Assembly (NCBI GenBank): GCA_947377285.1
Contig: CANCFT010000014.1
Span: forward strand, 32,585-96,584
Length of the DNA: 64,000 nucleotides
Direction: 5' to 3'
Source of the DNA: Bacteriovoracaceae bacterium
GTDB taxonomy: Bacteria; Bdellovibrionota; Bacteriovoracia; Bacteriovoracales; Bacteriovoracaceae
The position numbers were made by a program, and so were the translations under genes. Position 1 is the first letter of the stretch; every line of letters starts with the position of its first letter. The notes under the pieces were generated by a model. The model was not told the DNA's origin and searched no databases. It was given only the letters and a program-made list of their open reading frames with translations. Below, in pieces: positions 33,962 through 42,766 of this stretch.

Positions 33962-35389
33962 ATGAAAAGAGAACTTTGGAGTCTCTTGCTTTTGGCAATG
34001 TTAGTTCAACCGTTAACTTTAGCGTATACTGCAGAACCAACTCAAGATGCCATTAAAAAATCACGTTATGAAAAGTTAGAATTATTTAACAAGGTACTTT
34101 ACCTTATTGAATCTCAATACTACCGCGAAGTAGATACTGAAAAATTAATTGAAGGCGCCATCAATGGAATGATGAACACGCTAGATCCACATTCAGCATT
34201 TTTGGATAAAGAAATATTCGCTAAAATGCAGGAAGAAACCTCTGGTGAATTCGGAGGCCTAGGAATTGAAGTCACCCAAAAAGACGGTCTATTAGTCATT
34301 ATTACGCCTATAGAAGATTCTCCTGCATATAAAGCCGGTATCAAGCCTGGTGATAAGATTGTTGAAATAAACCATGAATCAATGGTTGGAGTTTCATTAG
34401 AGCAGGCCATAGATCATTTGCGAGGAAAGACTAAAAGTAAAATTACTTTAGGTATTGCTAGAGAAGGCTCAGAAGGCGTTAAGAATTTTGAATTAACTAG
34501 AGAAATTGTTTATTTAAAACCTGTAAAATTCGAACTTTTAAAAGATAATTTTGCTTATATCCGCTTAACTCAATTTCAAAAAAAATCAGCTGAATACATA
34601 ATAGATGCCATTAAAAAAATGCGAGCAACTATTACTGATAAAACTGGTCTCAGAGGAATTATTCTTGATTTAAGATCCAATCCTGGTGGCCTTTTAGATG
34701 AAGCAGTTGATGTATCTTCAATCTTTTTAAAAGATGGAATTGTCGTCTCTACAGAAGGCAGAGATCCAAAAAATAAAGAAATTAGATATGTAAAAAAATC
34801 AGGTCATAAGGAATTAGATGTACCAGTTGTAGTCCTAATTAATGGATCTACCGCTTCTGCTTCAGAAATTGTGTCTGGGGCCCTACAAGATTCAAAACGG
34901 GCCATAATTATGGGAGCGCAATCTTTTGGTAAAGGCTCAGTCCAATCTGTTGCTAAAATTGATGATCAGATTGGGGTAAAATTAACTATTGCTCAGTATA
35001 TGACTCCGAGTGGAAAAAAGATTCAGGCCGTAGGAATTAAACCTGATGTCATTATCGACGAGGTAGAAGCTGAATTTGTAGATAATAATCGCAAAGAATC
35101 TACATTTATTCGTGAAAAGGACTTAAAAAATCATTTAACGGCTTCAATTGAAACTGAAGATGAAAAAAAAATACGCGAAGAAAATGAATTAAAAGAGCGT
35201 ATTGAAAGAACTGAACGTTACCGACTAATCAGAGAAAAAAAGAAAAAAGGTAAATTAAAAGAAGTTGCTATCACAAGCAATAATGATGACGATGATAATA
35301 AAAAAATTAATCCTAAAGATGATTATCAAGTCAACCAGGCCATCAATTATCTTAAAAATATAGGTCTAATTAAAAGCTTAAAATTCTAA
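33962..35389 (+). CDS. C-terminal processing peptidase (S41, Ctp/Prc type)
   Basis: A signal peptide (LLLLAMLVQPLTLAYTA) is followed by a PDZ domain (GGLGIEVTQKDGLLVI, AYKAGIKPGDKIVEIN) and the S41 protease core with nucleophile serine in NGSTASASEIVSGA and lysine in QSFGKGSVQS. After the core comes a highly charged Lys/Glu/Asp tail (about 380-460) not usual for the family. Often linked with EnvC-type activators, as here (27 bases downstream), and thought to trim envelope peptidoglycan factors. A strong terminator follows. Confidence 0.92.
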   Translation: MKRELWSLLLLAMLVQPLTLAYTAEPTQDAIKKSRYEKLELFNKVLYLIESQYYREVDTEKLIEGAINGMMNTLDPHSAFLDKEIFAKMQEETSGEFGGLGIEVTQKDGLLVIITPIEDSPAYKAGIKPGDKIVEINHESMVGVSLEQAIDHLRGKTKSKITLGIAREGSEGVKNFELTREIVYLKPVKFELLKDNFAYIRLTQFQKKSAEYIIDAIKKMRATITDKTGLRGIILDLRSNPGGLLDEAVDVSSIFLKDGIVVSTEGRDPKNKEIRYVKKSGHKELDVPVVVLINGSTASASEIVSGALQDSKRAIIMGAQSFGKGSVQSVAKIDDQIGVKLTIAQYMTPSGKKIQAVGIKPDVIIDEVEAEFVDNNRKESTFIREKDLKNHLTASIETEDEKKIREENELKERIERTERYRLIREKKKKGKLKEVAITSNNDDDDNKKINPKDDYQVNQAINYLKNIGLIKSLKF

Positions 35390-35400
35390 AATTTTAATTA

Positions 35401-35426
35401 AAAAAGCCGGGCAACCGGCTTTTTTT
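35401..35426 (+). terminator. Intrinsic terminator after the ftsEX-S41 operon
   Basis: AAAAAGCCGG-GCAA-CCGGCTTTTT, a 10-base perfect stem with 4-base loop, then two more T. It ends the ftsE-ftsX-EnvC-like-S41 unit, 15 bases before xseA. Confidence 0.9.
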
Positions 35427-35441
35427 CAAGTAGGCCTCTTT

Positions 35442-36740
35442 ATGAATCTAGAAAGTAAAAATGTCACACAAGTAATATTAGAAATTAAAAACTTACTAGA
35501 AACTGAGTTTACAAATCTCTCAATTGTAGGAGAGGTAACTAATCTATCGCTTTCTTCTTCGGGGCATTGGTATTTTACACTTTCAGATAAAGATTCATCG
35601 ATTAGTGCTGCACTTTTTAAAATGGATGCTTTAAGAAATCCATTGATAAAGCAAATAAAAGATGGTGCCAAAGTTCAAGTCATTGGAGATGTAAATGTTT
35701 ATCCTAAACGAGGTACATTTCAAGTCATTATAAAAAAGATAGTGCCACTTGGTGTCGGGGATTTAAAAGAACAATTTGAAAAACTTAAGCGCAGGCTTGC
35801 AACTGAGGGACTTTTTGACCTCGAACGAAAAAAAGCCATTCCGCAACTTCCTAAAAGAGTAGCTATCATAACGGCCTTGCGTGGAGCTGCCCTTCAAGAT
35901 TTTATTAATATCTATAAGAGACGATCTATTTGGATGGATCTTGTTGTTTTACCGACACTGGTTCAAGGTGATGAAGCGGCAAAAGCTATTCGAGGCTCCT
36001 TACATAATGTAATTAAATACTCACTATCAGCACCAGTTGAAAAAAAAATTGATCTAATTGTATTGGCCCGGGGGGGAGGAAGCTTAGAGGATTTATGGGC
36101 ATTTAATGATGAAGGATTGGCCTGGGATCTTTTCAATTGTCCGATCCCAACAATTAGTGCAATTGGACACGAGGTTGATTTCTCCATAGCTGATTTTGTC
36201 TGTGATTTAAGAGCGGAGACTCCTTCAGCCGCTGCTGAAATTATTACTCATCAACAAACACTTATTAAAGAAAAAATGAGGACAGTAAAGGGTCGTTTAA
36301 TTAGTCATATGGAAATAAAAATAAGCCGAATTAATAATAGGCTGAAATATGCACACCCAAATACTATTTTAAATAGTATTTGGACAGTATTTAATGGTTA
36401 TCAAAAAAGACTCATTCGTTGTGACATTAATAAAAGACTCAATGAACTCACTCATATTCACGAATTTTATCAGCGCCTAGATGATTGTTTAGAAGACATT
36501 AAAAATTCAATGAAGGATAAAATGAAGGCACTCACTCATCAACTCGATAAATCTAAGAGTTTACTCAATGTATTGAATCCCAAGAATGTTCTTGGAAGAG
36601 GATATGGCTATGTTGAAACAATTAATGGCGGGATTGTAGCGTCTGGTCAAGACTTTGATAAGCTTACTCAAGATGAACTTTTGAATTTACACTTCTATGA
36701 TGGTAAAAGAGTAGTAAAAAAAGCTGATAAATCGAGTTAA
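35442..36740 (+). CDS. xseA: Exodeoxyribonuclease VII large subunit
   Basis: Degrades single-stranded DNA with the small subunit XseB. An N-terminal OB fold (IVGEVTNLSLSSSGHWYFTL, KVQVIGDVNVYPKRGTFQVI) and catalytic core (ITALRGAALQDFINI, VLPTLVQGDEAAKAI, VLARGGGSLEDLWAFNDE, SAIGHEVDFSIADFV, RAETPSAAAEI) fit the family. The C-terminal coiled coil includes NPKNVLGRGYGYV. 432 residues is normal. No xseB is seen nearby. Confidence 0.95.
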   Translation: MNLESKNVTQVILEIKNLLETEFTNLSIVGEVTNLSLSSSGHWYFTLSDKDSSISAALFKMDALRNPLIKQIKDGAKVQVIGDVNVYPKRGTFQVIIKKIVPLGVGDLKEQFEKLKRRLATEGLFDLERKKAIPQLPKRVAIITALRGAALQDFINIYKRRSIWMDLVVLPTLVQGDEAAKAIRGSLHNVIKYSLSAPVEKKIDLIVLARGGGSLEDLWAFNDEGLAWDLFNCPIPTISAIGHEVDFSIADFVCDLRAETPSAAAEIITHQQTLIKEKMRTVKGRLISHMEIKISRINNRLKYAHPNTILNSIWTVFNGYQKRLIRCDINKRLNELTHIHEFYQRLDDCLEDIKNSMKDKMKALTHQLDKSKSLLNVLNPKNVLGRGYGYVETINGGIVASGQDFDKLTQDELLNLHFYDGKRVVKKADKSS

Positions 36741-36751
36741 ATAAATTCATT

Positions 36752-38425
36752 GTGAAAATTAAATATAAATCAAAATTTCATTTTATTGTTGATTATTCTC
36801 TTTCAGAAGATAATCAATTAGATCAATTAATCAGGTCACTTCAAGAAGAAAAGTATAAATACTACATAAATTCTAACGAGTCTTTTGAACTGAGCAATTA
36901 TTCAGATTCTAAAATTGATGAAGACAGCTTAGTTATAGTTTTTACAAGAAAAAAAAACATTCTTCAATATACTAAAATAAAAAATCGAATATTAGTTCTA
37001 GACATGAGTGAAAAAAATGAAGCCGGCAGTTATGAGTTTGTAAACTTTAATTCATATGAAGATGTAAATGCATTTTTAGAGAAACTTTTAAATTCTGAGA
37101 AAAAGCAATTTTTACAAGAGCAGTTAAAAGAAAGTATGAAGTCTTATGAAAAAATAAAGTTGAATAATAGTCAACTCACTAATAATGCACTAGTAAGAAT
37201 GTGTTCAAAGCAGGAGAAGGTGCTAGAGAGTCTACTCGACTTAGAAATGTTATTATTAAAAGAAGAACAAGTTAAAAATTGGAATATGCACTTAAAAGCA
37301 TTTTCTAAAAAACATTCGCAAGTTCAGTCATTGTTTTTATGTAGTGAAAATGAGTTTTTTCACGATGAATTTTTTTTTGATGAACACTCGTTTGTATTCA
37401 CACTTCCAGTTAAGGATTTATTTTTAACAATTAGATTTAAGCAAGTCGATGTCCAATCTGAATTATTAGAGTTAATTGTTTCACTTGTTTTACGTACAAT
37501 TCAAAATCAAGATCAACAACTTATTAAAAGTGATGGGGAAATCGATTTTTGGAAAAAAATATTTTCTAAAATTCCTTACCCTATGGCAGTCATCTCAAAT
37601 TTAGGAGACTTGCTTATTTACAATGAATCCTTTGCCAAAATTGGTATTTTGCCAAAGGAGTGCTTGCGATTTAAAGACCAAGAAAGTTGTGAAATCCATC
37701 AGCAGCTTTATAAAATTCGTCGAATAGAATTTCCCATAAATACGAGCGAGGTCTCATATTTTGTCTTTTATACAATTGAGAGTCGAGAAGTTAGTACTGG
37801 ATCAAAAGGTGGCTCTGTCGATGAACTAGGTATTATTTCAAGTTCAATTGCTCATGAACTTAATAATCCATTGGCCGGTATTTTAGCTGCGATCTCACTT
37901 CTTTCCCTAGAAGATAATTGGAGCGAAGATGCGTTAATTGACTTAAGTGATATGAAAAATGGCGCCAAAAGATGTAAAGAATTAGTCGAAATATTTTTAG
38001 GCTTTTCTAAGTTTTCACTATCTGCAAATCAAGCTCCATCTATAAAAGACTCGCTTGATCAGGCCAATAATCTACTTCGATTTAGAATGATTGAATCAAA
38101 TTTGCGACTTGAGATAAAATATACTGCTACACTAGAAGTTTTTTCTCACCAAATTAATTCTTCAATAATGTCGATGATTTTATATCTTATTTTAAGTGAA
38201 CTGATGACTGCTTTTGCCCATGAACGATTAATAACTCAAACTCAGCTCAATACAATGAGTGGCGAAGTTTTTGAATTTTCAAATCAGATTGTTATGAAAT
38301 TAGATACTAATTTTGAATATGAAGAAAAATTGGCCCAATCTAAACTGATTCAGCATTTATTAGTTTTTGAAAAATTAGAAATCAATTTTTTGAAAAAAGA
38401 AATTCGACTAATCTACCGGAATTAA
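36752..38425 (+). CDS. PAS/HisKA histidine-kinase-like protein with a degenerate ATPase end
   Basis: 557 residues, no membrane helices. The N-terminal 265 residues are unassigned and partly coiled. A PAS-like segment (about 270-330, PYPMAVISNLGDLLIYNESF) leads to a HisKA helix with an intact H-box, SSSIAHELNNPLAGILAAI. The following HATPase-like region lacks the N-box (MILYLILSELMTAF in place of the asparagine motif) and has no DxGxG; the protein ends soon after. It could accept or present a phosphate, or act as a scaffold, but is unlikely to autophosphorylate. GTG start, no strong ribosome site, 11 bases after xseA. Confidence 0.75.
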   Translation: MKIKYKSKFHFIVDYSLSEDNQLDQLIRSLQEEKYKYYINSNESFELSNYSDSKIDEDSLVIVFTRKKNILQYTKIKNRILVLDMSEKNEAGSYEFVNFNSYEDVNAFLEKLLNSEKKQFLQEQLKESMKSYEKIKLNNSQLTNNALVRMCSKQEKVLESLLDLEMLLLKEEQVKNWNMHLKAFSKKHSQVQSLFLCSENEFFHDEFFFDEHSFVFTLPVKDLFLTIRFKQVDVQSELLELIVSLVLRTIQNQDQQLIKSDGEIDFWKKIFSKIPYPMAVISNLGDLLIYNESFAKIGILPKECLRFKDQESCEIHQQLYKIRRIEFPINTSEVSYFVFYTIESREVSTGSKGGSVDELGIISSSIAHELNNPLAGILAAISLLSLEDNWSEDALIDLSDMKNGAKRCKELVEIFLGFSKFSLSANQAPSIKDSLDQANNLLRFRMIESNLRLEIKYTATLEVFSHQINSSIMSMILYLILSELMTAFAHERLITQTQLNTMSGEVFEFSNQIVMKLDTNFEYEEKLAQSKLIQHLLVFEKLEINFLKKEIRLIYRN

Positions 38426-38432
38426 CATCCAT

Positions 38433-39728
38433 TTATAGGTAAGTTTGTGGAAAGTTGTAATTGTTGGGATTATTTAAAATAAATTTCTCCAATGGATCTT
38501 TCAAATCACTAGTGATAACTTTTTGTGAATTTCTATTAATTAATAAATATTCTGAACTTTGTCCAAGGTATACCACCAAAAAATTATGAATTAATGGTGA
38601 AAGATGGTCTTTTTTTAGTTTCGCTTGAGACATTCGCACACTTTTAGAATTGATATATTGGACAAGTTTATTTTGGTGGGTTGGATAGCGAAAAACTAAT
38701 TCCATTTTATGATGAAGAGATTGCATTGGGTAAATGACAAATTGTTCAGGAATTAAATGATTCATAATAATAAAATCATGACTAAAATCTAGCATTGTAC
38801 TTTGATTGACATCAGATAATTGAATTTTATGAAATTCACATAGTTTTTCAATTGTTTCTTTTTGTAGAGCATCGCTCAGTTTTGAAAAATAAGTTGAAAG
38901 CTCAATTAATCCTTGAAAAAATGGACCAATCATTTTGATTGTTAATATTTCAAATGGAATTTCTTTGATTTTTTTAGTTAAATATTGAGTCTCAAGGCTT
39001 GTTCCATTTGATGGAAATGAGAAAAGGACAACACCCTCCGTACCCTTTAGAGTTATTAATACTGGGGAGTTTAAGTTCGCGATTTGAGATATAATTTCAT
39101 CTATTGGAGTTTCATTTTTATAATGAATTCTATCAAGCTCAAATTTGTTTTTTGGATAATATAAACTATTGACCTTATGAATTTTTTTGTGAATAAAAAT
39201 CGTTAAGTATTTCAGAAGTAATTCTGCTGATGCCAAAGTGTCATCAAGCGCACGATGGGCTTTTTGGTGCTTTAAATTGAATATTTTGCACATATAATTT
39301 AAGTTGGAACTCAATAGATTTGGAATCATGTATTTTGTCATGAGATTTGTACAAATCGACTTGTTGGTTAGCTCTGGTTTATTTAGTCTACGCAAAACGG
39401 AGTTAAAGAATGGCACATCAAATGATGTATTATGGGCCACTAATATTGAACTTCCCATAAATTCTAATATTTCGTCTATAACGTCTTCAATTAAGGGAGC
39501 ATCATCGACATCAGATTCTTTAATACTAGTAAGTTTTTGGATAAAGTCAGGAATGTGCATTTCGGGTTTAATTAAGAAACTTTTCTGTTCAGTGATTTTT
39601 AAACCTTCTATTTTAACAAGGCCAATTTCAATGATTTTATCAGTGTTATGGTTTCCTCCTGTGGTTTCAAGGTCAAAAACACAAAAAGAGAGTTGATTGA
39701 GTAATTGGAGAGAAGTATTCGTCGTCAT
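38433..39728 (-). CDS. DnaQ-like 3'-5' exonuclease (DEDD) with C-terminal extension
   Basis: Residues about 13-175 form a DnaQ/epsilon-type exonuclease: FDLETTGGNHNTDKIIEIGL (D-x-E of motif I), VAHNTSFDVPFFNS (motif II) and HRALDDTLASAELL (motif III, H-x4-D). The last 250 residues are unassigned, with a stretch (SPVLITLKGTEGVVLFSF) recalling the GIY-YIG/UvrC-like extensions of some DinG/epsilon-like proteins but without its motif. A promoter and a GAAC-N4-GTTC dyad precede it, so damage induction is plausible. The ATG follows AGGACC. Confidence 0.85.
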   Translation of the reverse strand: MTTNTSLQLLNQLSFCVFDLETTGGNHNTDKIIEIGLVKIEGLKITEQKSFLIKPEMHIPDFIQKLTSIKESDVDDAPLIEDVIDEILEFMGSSILVAHNTSFDVPFFNSVLRRLNKPELTNKSICTNLMTKYMIPNLLSSNLNYMCKIFNLKHQKAHRALDDTLASAELLLKYLTIFIHKKIHKVNSLYYPKNKFELDRIHYKNETPIDEIISQIANLNSPVLITLKGTEGVVLFSFPSNGTSLETQYLTKKIKEIPFEILTIKMIGPFFQGLIELSTYFSKLSDALQKETIEKLCEFHKIQLSDVNQSTMLDFSHDFIIMNHLIPEQFVIYPMQSLHHKMELVFRYPTHQNKLVQYINSKSVRMSQAKLKKDHLSPLIHNFLVVYLGQSSEYLLINRNSQKVITSDLKDPLEKFILNNPNNYNFPQTYL

Positions 39729-39742
39729 AGGTGGTCCTTAGT

Positions 39743-39756
39743 CGAACATTCGTTCG
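39743..39756. promoter_or_regulatory. LexA-box-like dyad (GAAC-N4-GTTC)
   Basis: CGAAC-ATTC-GTTCG, a perfect 5-base inverted repeat, matches the GAAC-N4-GTTC core known for Gram-positive-type LexA. It lies between the -10 and the start codon of a DNA exonuclease gene, where a repressor would act. Whether this organism's LexA uses this box is unknown; Bdellovibrio LexA reportedly uses TTAC-N3-GTAA. Confidence 0.5.
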
Positions 39757-39759
39757 AAT

Positions 39760-39789
39760 ATTGTATACCGTTAGTTTACTCTCTTACAA
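39760..39789 (-). promoter_or_regulatory. Promoter of the DnaQ-like exonuclease gene
   Basis: On the minus strand TTGTAA (39789-39784), 18 bases, TACAAT (39765-39760); TATACA at 16 bases is the alternative. The -35 matches the TTGTAA used at 27665 and 29324. Confidence 0.5.
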
Positions 39790-39813
39790 AAGCAGGATCA
39801 AATTAAAAAGAGT

Positions 39814-39844
39814 AAAAAGCGGTCAAAAATATTAACCGCTTTTT
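39814..39844 (-). terminator. Intrinsic terminator
   Basis: AAAAAGCGGT and ACCGCTTTTT form a perfect 10-base stem with an 11-base loop, giving a T-run in either direction. It lies 7 bases past the stop of the transglycosylase-like gene (39852). Confidence 0.8.
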
Positions 39845-39851
39845 CTGATTT

Positions 39852-41138
39852 TTATTTTACACCACTTGATATTTGTCGATAAACTGGCACACCTGTCAAC
39901 TTACACCCTTCCTGATCTAGTGACTTAGCAATAGATTCATTCGGGATAGTGACATGTTGAATGACTCTGGCCACATGCCTTTGAACGATACAACTTTTAA
40001 ACCAGCGTTGAGTTAACTTATTTCCATCTTGATCTTTAAATAGCAAGAAATCAGTGTCTTTTTTCCACTTTCCCCCCCAGTGAAGTGCTTCAATTAATCC
40101 TAAAGGATTTATTGCGGGGTAATTATTATTCTTAACTTGGTAGTAATGGCTTAAGAGTTTGGCTTGTTGTGGACCGGCATTATACATCGCAACCGCTAGT
40201 AACCAACCTGTATGTAGTGGATAAGCTTTTGTACTATAGGCATTTTTACAAGTTCTCGGAAAAGTTTTACCTTCAGAATAAAGTTCAGCTTCTTTAAGTG
40301 CTTTAGGAACAAAATTATCAAATAAGGCTTTAAGGGTTTGCGCTTTAAATTGAACCGATAGCGAAATATCTTGGCAGTTATTAACAAAAGAAGCGACAGC
40401 TTGAAAGCGTTTCTCTTGGTTATTAGAATTAGGAAAACTTGAAATAACATCTTTGGGAGTTATTCCTTTAAAGTCTTCTGAAGCTAATTGGTAACTAGGT
40501 CTAGTTCCAAGATTTTTGATTGCAATATCATAAAATGGTTTAACTAGATCTGTTGGAAGTACATCAGCTTCACAACTAATTGCAGGCCAACCAAGTGCTA
40601 TTCTCTGCGCCTCAGGAAGTTTATTCATACTTAGGCACCATTCTTGGATATTAAGTTGGGACATTCCACAAGAATAGTTTCCACCGTCAGGTGAGACTCC
40701 AAGGGAAGAAAGCATTGATTCTTGTTTCATTGCTCCAATTAAAACTTGTGGCGGTATTCCTAATTTAGAACTTGCCGCTTCTATTGCGGCCAGTTTTTCT
40801 TTAACTTGTTTACCACCATCTACGACCATCCAAGCAGATTCCAGTGTAGCTTTCGAAAAACTTCCTGTCTTAACTTCTTCTCTTCGCAAGACTTCAGCAT
40901 TTCTACACAATCGCAAATCTGCCGATTTATTGTTTTTCCAATTATTCATCTCTTCTTTATTCATGCTATCTGGATAATCAGTATATGGATTTTCGACTCG
41001 ACTAAAATCAGGACAAGTAATTCCGCTTGGCAAAATTTCTTCAGGACATAAAACAGCTGGATTATCCCAAGATTGAGCTGAAAAAGCAGCGTAACTATAG
41101 AGACAAAAAGAAATGGAAAGTAATACATGTTTTTTCAT
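39852..41138 (-). CDS. Exported lytic-transglycosylase-like protein
   Basis: A signal peptide (MKKHVLLSISFCLYSYAAFSA) precedes a Cys-rich N-terminal part. A lysozyme-fold core starts at LGIPPQVLIGAMKQES, whose Glu140 fits the catalytic acid of SLT enzymes. SCGMSQLNIQEW takes the GLMQI position, and LLAVAMYNAGPQQA matches the AYNAGP motif. Insertions make the domain much longer than typical SLT. Nine or so cysteines suggest disulfides. It is divergent from an L,D-transpeptidase gene and close to DacB, so it belongs with peptidoglycan remodelling. Confidence 0.75.
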   Translation of the reverse strand: MKKHVLLSISFCLYSYAAFSAQSWDNPAVLCPEEILPSGITCPDFSRVENPYTDYPDSMNKEEMNNWKNNKSADLRLCRNAEVLRREEVKTGSFSKATLESAWMVVDGGKQVKEKLAAIEAASSKLGIPPQVLIGAMKQESMLSSLGVSPDGGNYSCGMSQLNIQEWCLSMNKLPEAQRIALGWPAISCEADVLPTDLVKPFYDIAIKNLGTRPSYQLASEDFKGITPKDVISSFPNSNNQEKRFQAVASFVNNCQDISLSVQFKAQTLKALFDNFVPKALKEAELYSEGKTFPRTCKNAYSTKAYPLHTGWLLAVAMYNAGPQQAKLLSHYYQVKNNNYPAINPLGLIEALHWGGKWKKDTDFLLFKDQDGNKLTQRWFKSCIVQRHVARVIQHVTIPNESIAKSLDQEGCKLTGVPVYRQISSGVK

Positions 41139-41216
41139 AAATTAATCTCTTTGGTAGTCATTTTTATTTGTGATGCCAAAAAGAAATACAAAATATTCTC
41201 ATCTTAGGAAAGGTCT

Positions 41217-41288
41217 ATGAAAAATTTACAATCACAAAAGAGGTGGTTTTTCACTGTAAACTTTACACAAACTCTAGAGCTTTCTTGA
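41217..41288 (+). CDS. Possible 23-residue leader ORF
   Basis: A short frame starting ATG after AGGAAAGG, encoding MKNLQSQKRWFFTVNFTQT and four more residues, lies in the 210-base gap before the L,D-transpeptidase gene. It might be a small protein or leader, or chance. The rest of the gap holds a weak promoter-like pair (TTGAGA 41285, TATGTA 41308, 17-base spacing). Confidence 0.2.
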   Translation: MKNLQSQKRWFFTVNFTQTLELS

Positions 41289-41348
41289 GATCTATTCACA
41301 TTAGGGGTATGTAAGGCCTAATTCGACTAATTATCAGGAGAAAAAGCA

Positions 41349-42749
41349 ATGAAATCGAGTCTTATTCCTTTAGTTTTATTTTCAAATCTTATGAGTTTTT
41401 CCGGTGCAATGGCCGATACAACAGCTAATACTTCAGCAGCAATCGTTTTTAATGACCAATCTGTTTATTATATCTCTGCAAATAGTGTAAAGGTACGTTC
41501 AACGAATGATGGTACTGGTAAAACCTTAGGGGAACTTAATTTAAACGATAAAGTTAAAATTATTAATCCGACGATTATTAAAAACAATCTTATTGAAGTA
41601 AAAATTGTAAAAACTTACGATCCTATCGTTAAATCTGATAGGTATTTTGTGAATGCAGATATCTTAGTAACAAAGTATGTTGATTATAAAGATTTTGCTG
41701 GAAAGTATTTCGTGGTTGTAAACGTCGCCACTGAAACAATCCGGTTGTATGAAAGAGTTTGTTTAGATAATTCTTGTCCACATAAAATGATTATGGAATC
41801 AGAAGTTGTTGTAGGTGAAGATATTAATCACCCTAAAGAAGAAAAAGGTAAGGGAAGAAGTATTTTAGGAAGTTACAGAGTAACTGGCTGGAGCAAGTTT
41901 TACCAAGACCCTGAAGGCCATTACCCTTCATGGTATAAGGAAGGTTATCCTGATGCTCCTGCTCCAGACGCAAGATGGAATGCTTGGTTTTCTAATAAAG
42001 TAATGCCGCTTGATTCTACTGGAAAACCACATGGTACGATGAGAGGAGCCTTTGGTTGGTTTACTGCTTTTGTAGCTCCAGAACCATTTGGCCAATGGAC
42101 TCATGGGACACTCGGATGGGGAACTGATAAAGACAAATTCATTAAAAAAGTCAAAACACCATTAATTAATATTATTTCCGACCCAAGAAGTTCAGGGTGT
42201 ACAAGAAATAATAATGAAGCAATAGCCTTTTTAAGAAAGATGATTGATGTAGGTGCACCGATTATCAAAATATATGCCAAAGAAGAAATCTTAGATCCGA
42301 CATATAAAAATTATCCAAGTGAAACATCTGATTGGAATTATATAATGACAAAAAATAGAAACCATGCGGTTGATAGAGCGGAAGTCCTCAAAGCACTTTC
42401 AATTCTTCCACAAGACTTAGATGCATTTTGGGAAGCAAAACGTGGTGGTGGACAATTAATTTTGGATCCAAAAAGTCCTTTAAATCAAGTGATCGAAGCT
42501 GGAACTTATCAAGTTGATACTCATCCAGATGTGACTCCTTTTACCCCTGGTGAGAAACTTACAAAGTTTACAAGAAAATTAGGTCGAACAGGAAATGTTT
42601 ATGGAATTAAGGAAGCTAGTATGCACGGAACTTTTTATGCTGATGCTGGTGTATTAGATAGTTATGCTCACCCTGATCAAATTTTAGAGGTAAGTGGATT
42701 TTCAGATGAATCAACTCCTCCTTGGATGAAGCGCGAAAATCTTAAATAA
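41349..42749 (+). CDS. Exported L,D-transpeptidase (YkuD) with SH3-like domain
   Basis: A signal peptide (about 1-22) and an SH3-like segment (about 38-105, VYYISANSVKVRSTNDG) precede the YkuD domain (about 118-310). The active-site block THGTLGWGTD (His252) and SSGCTRNNNEA (nucleophile Cys284) are intact. The last 150 residues are unassigned. These enzymes cross-link peptidoglycan 3-3 or attach proteins to it. In Bdellovibrio, L,D-transpeptidases act on prey wall, a relevant but unproven parallel. Ribosome site AGGAGA; followed after 17 bases by dacB. Confidence 0.9.
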   Translation: MKSSLIPLVLFSNLMSFSGAMADTTANTSAAIVFNDQSVYYISANSVKVRSTNDGTGKTLGELNLNDKVKIINPTIIKNNLIEVKIVKTYDPIVKSDRYFVNADILVTKYVDYKDFAGKYFVVVNVATETIRLYERVCLDNSCPHKMIMESEVVVGEDINHPKEEKGKGRSILGSYRVTGWSKFYQDPEGHYPSWYKEGYPDAPAPDARWNAWFSNKVMPLDSTGKPHGTMRGAFGWFTAFVAPEPFGQWTHGTLGWGTDKDKFIKKVKTPLINIISDPRSSGCTRNNNEAIAFLRKMIDVGAPIIKIYAKEEILDPTYKNYPSETSDWNYIMTKNRNHAVDRAEVLKALSILPQDLDAFWEAKRGGGQLILDPKSPLNQVIEAGTYQVDTHPDVTPFTPGEKLTKFTRKLGRTGNVYGIKEASMHGTFYADAGVLDSYAHPDQILEVSGFSDESTPPWMKRENLK

Positions 42750-42766
42750 AATATTAGGGAGCTAAG

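Noticed and set aside
41285..41313. Promoter-like TTGAGA-N17-TATGTA before the L,D-transpeptidase gene
   Set aside because: The -10 box matches poorly; left as a note only.
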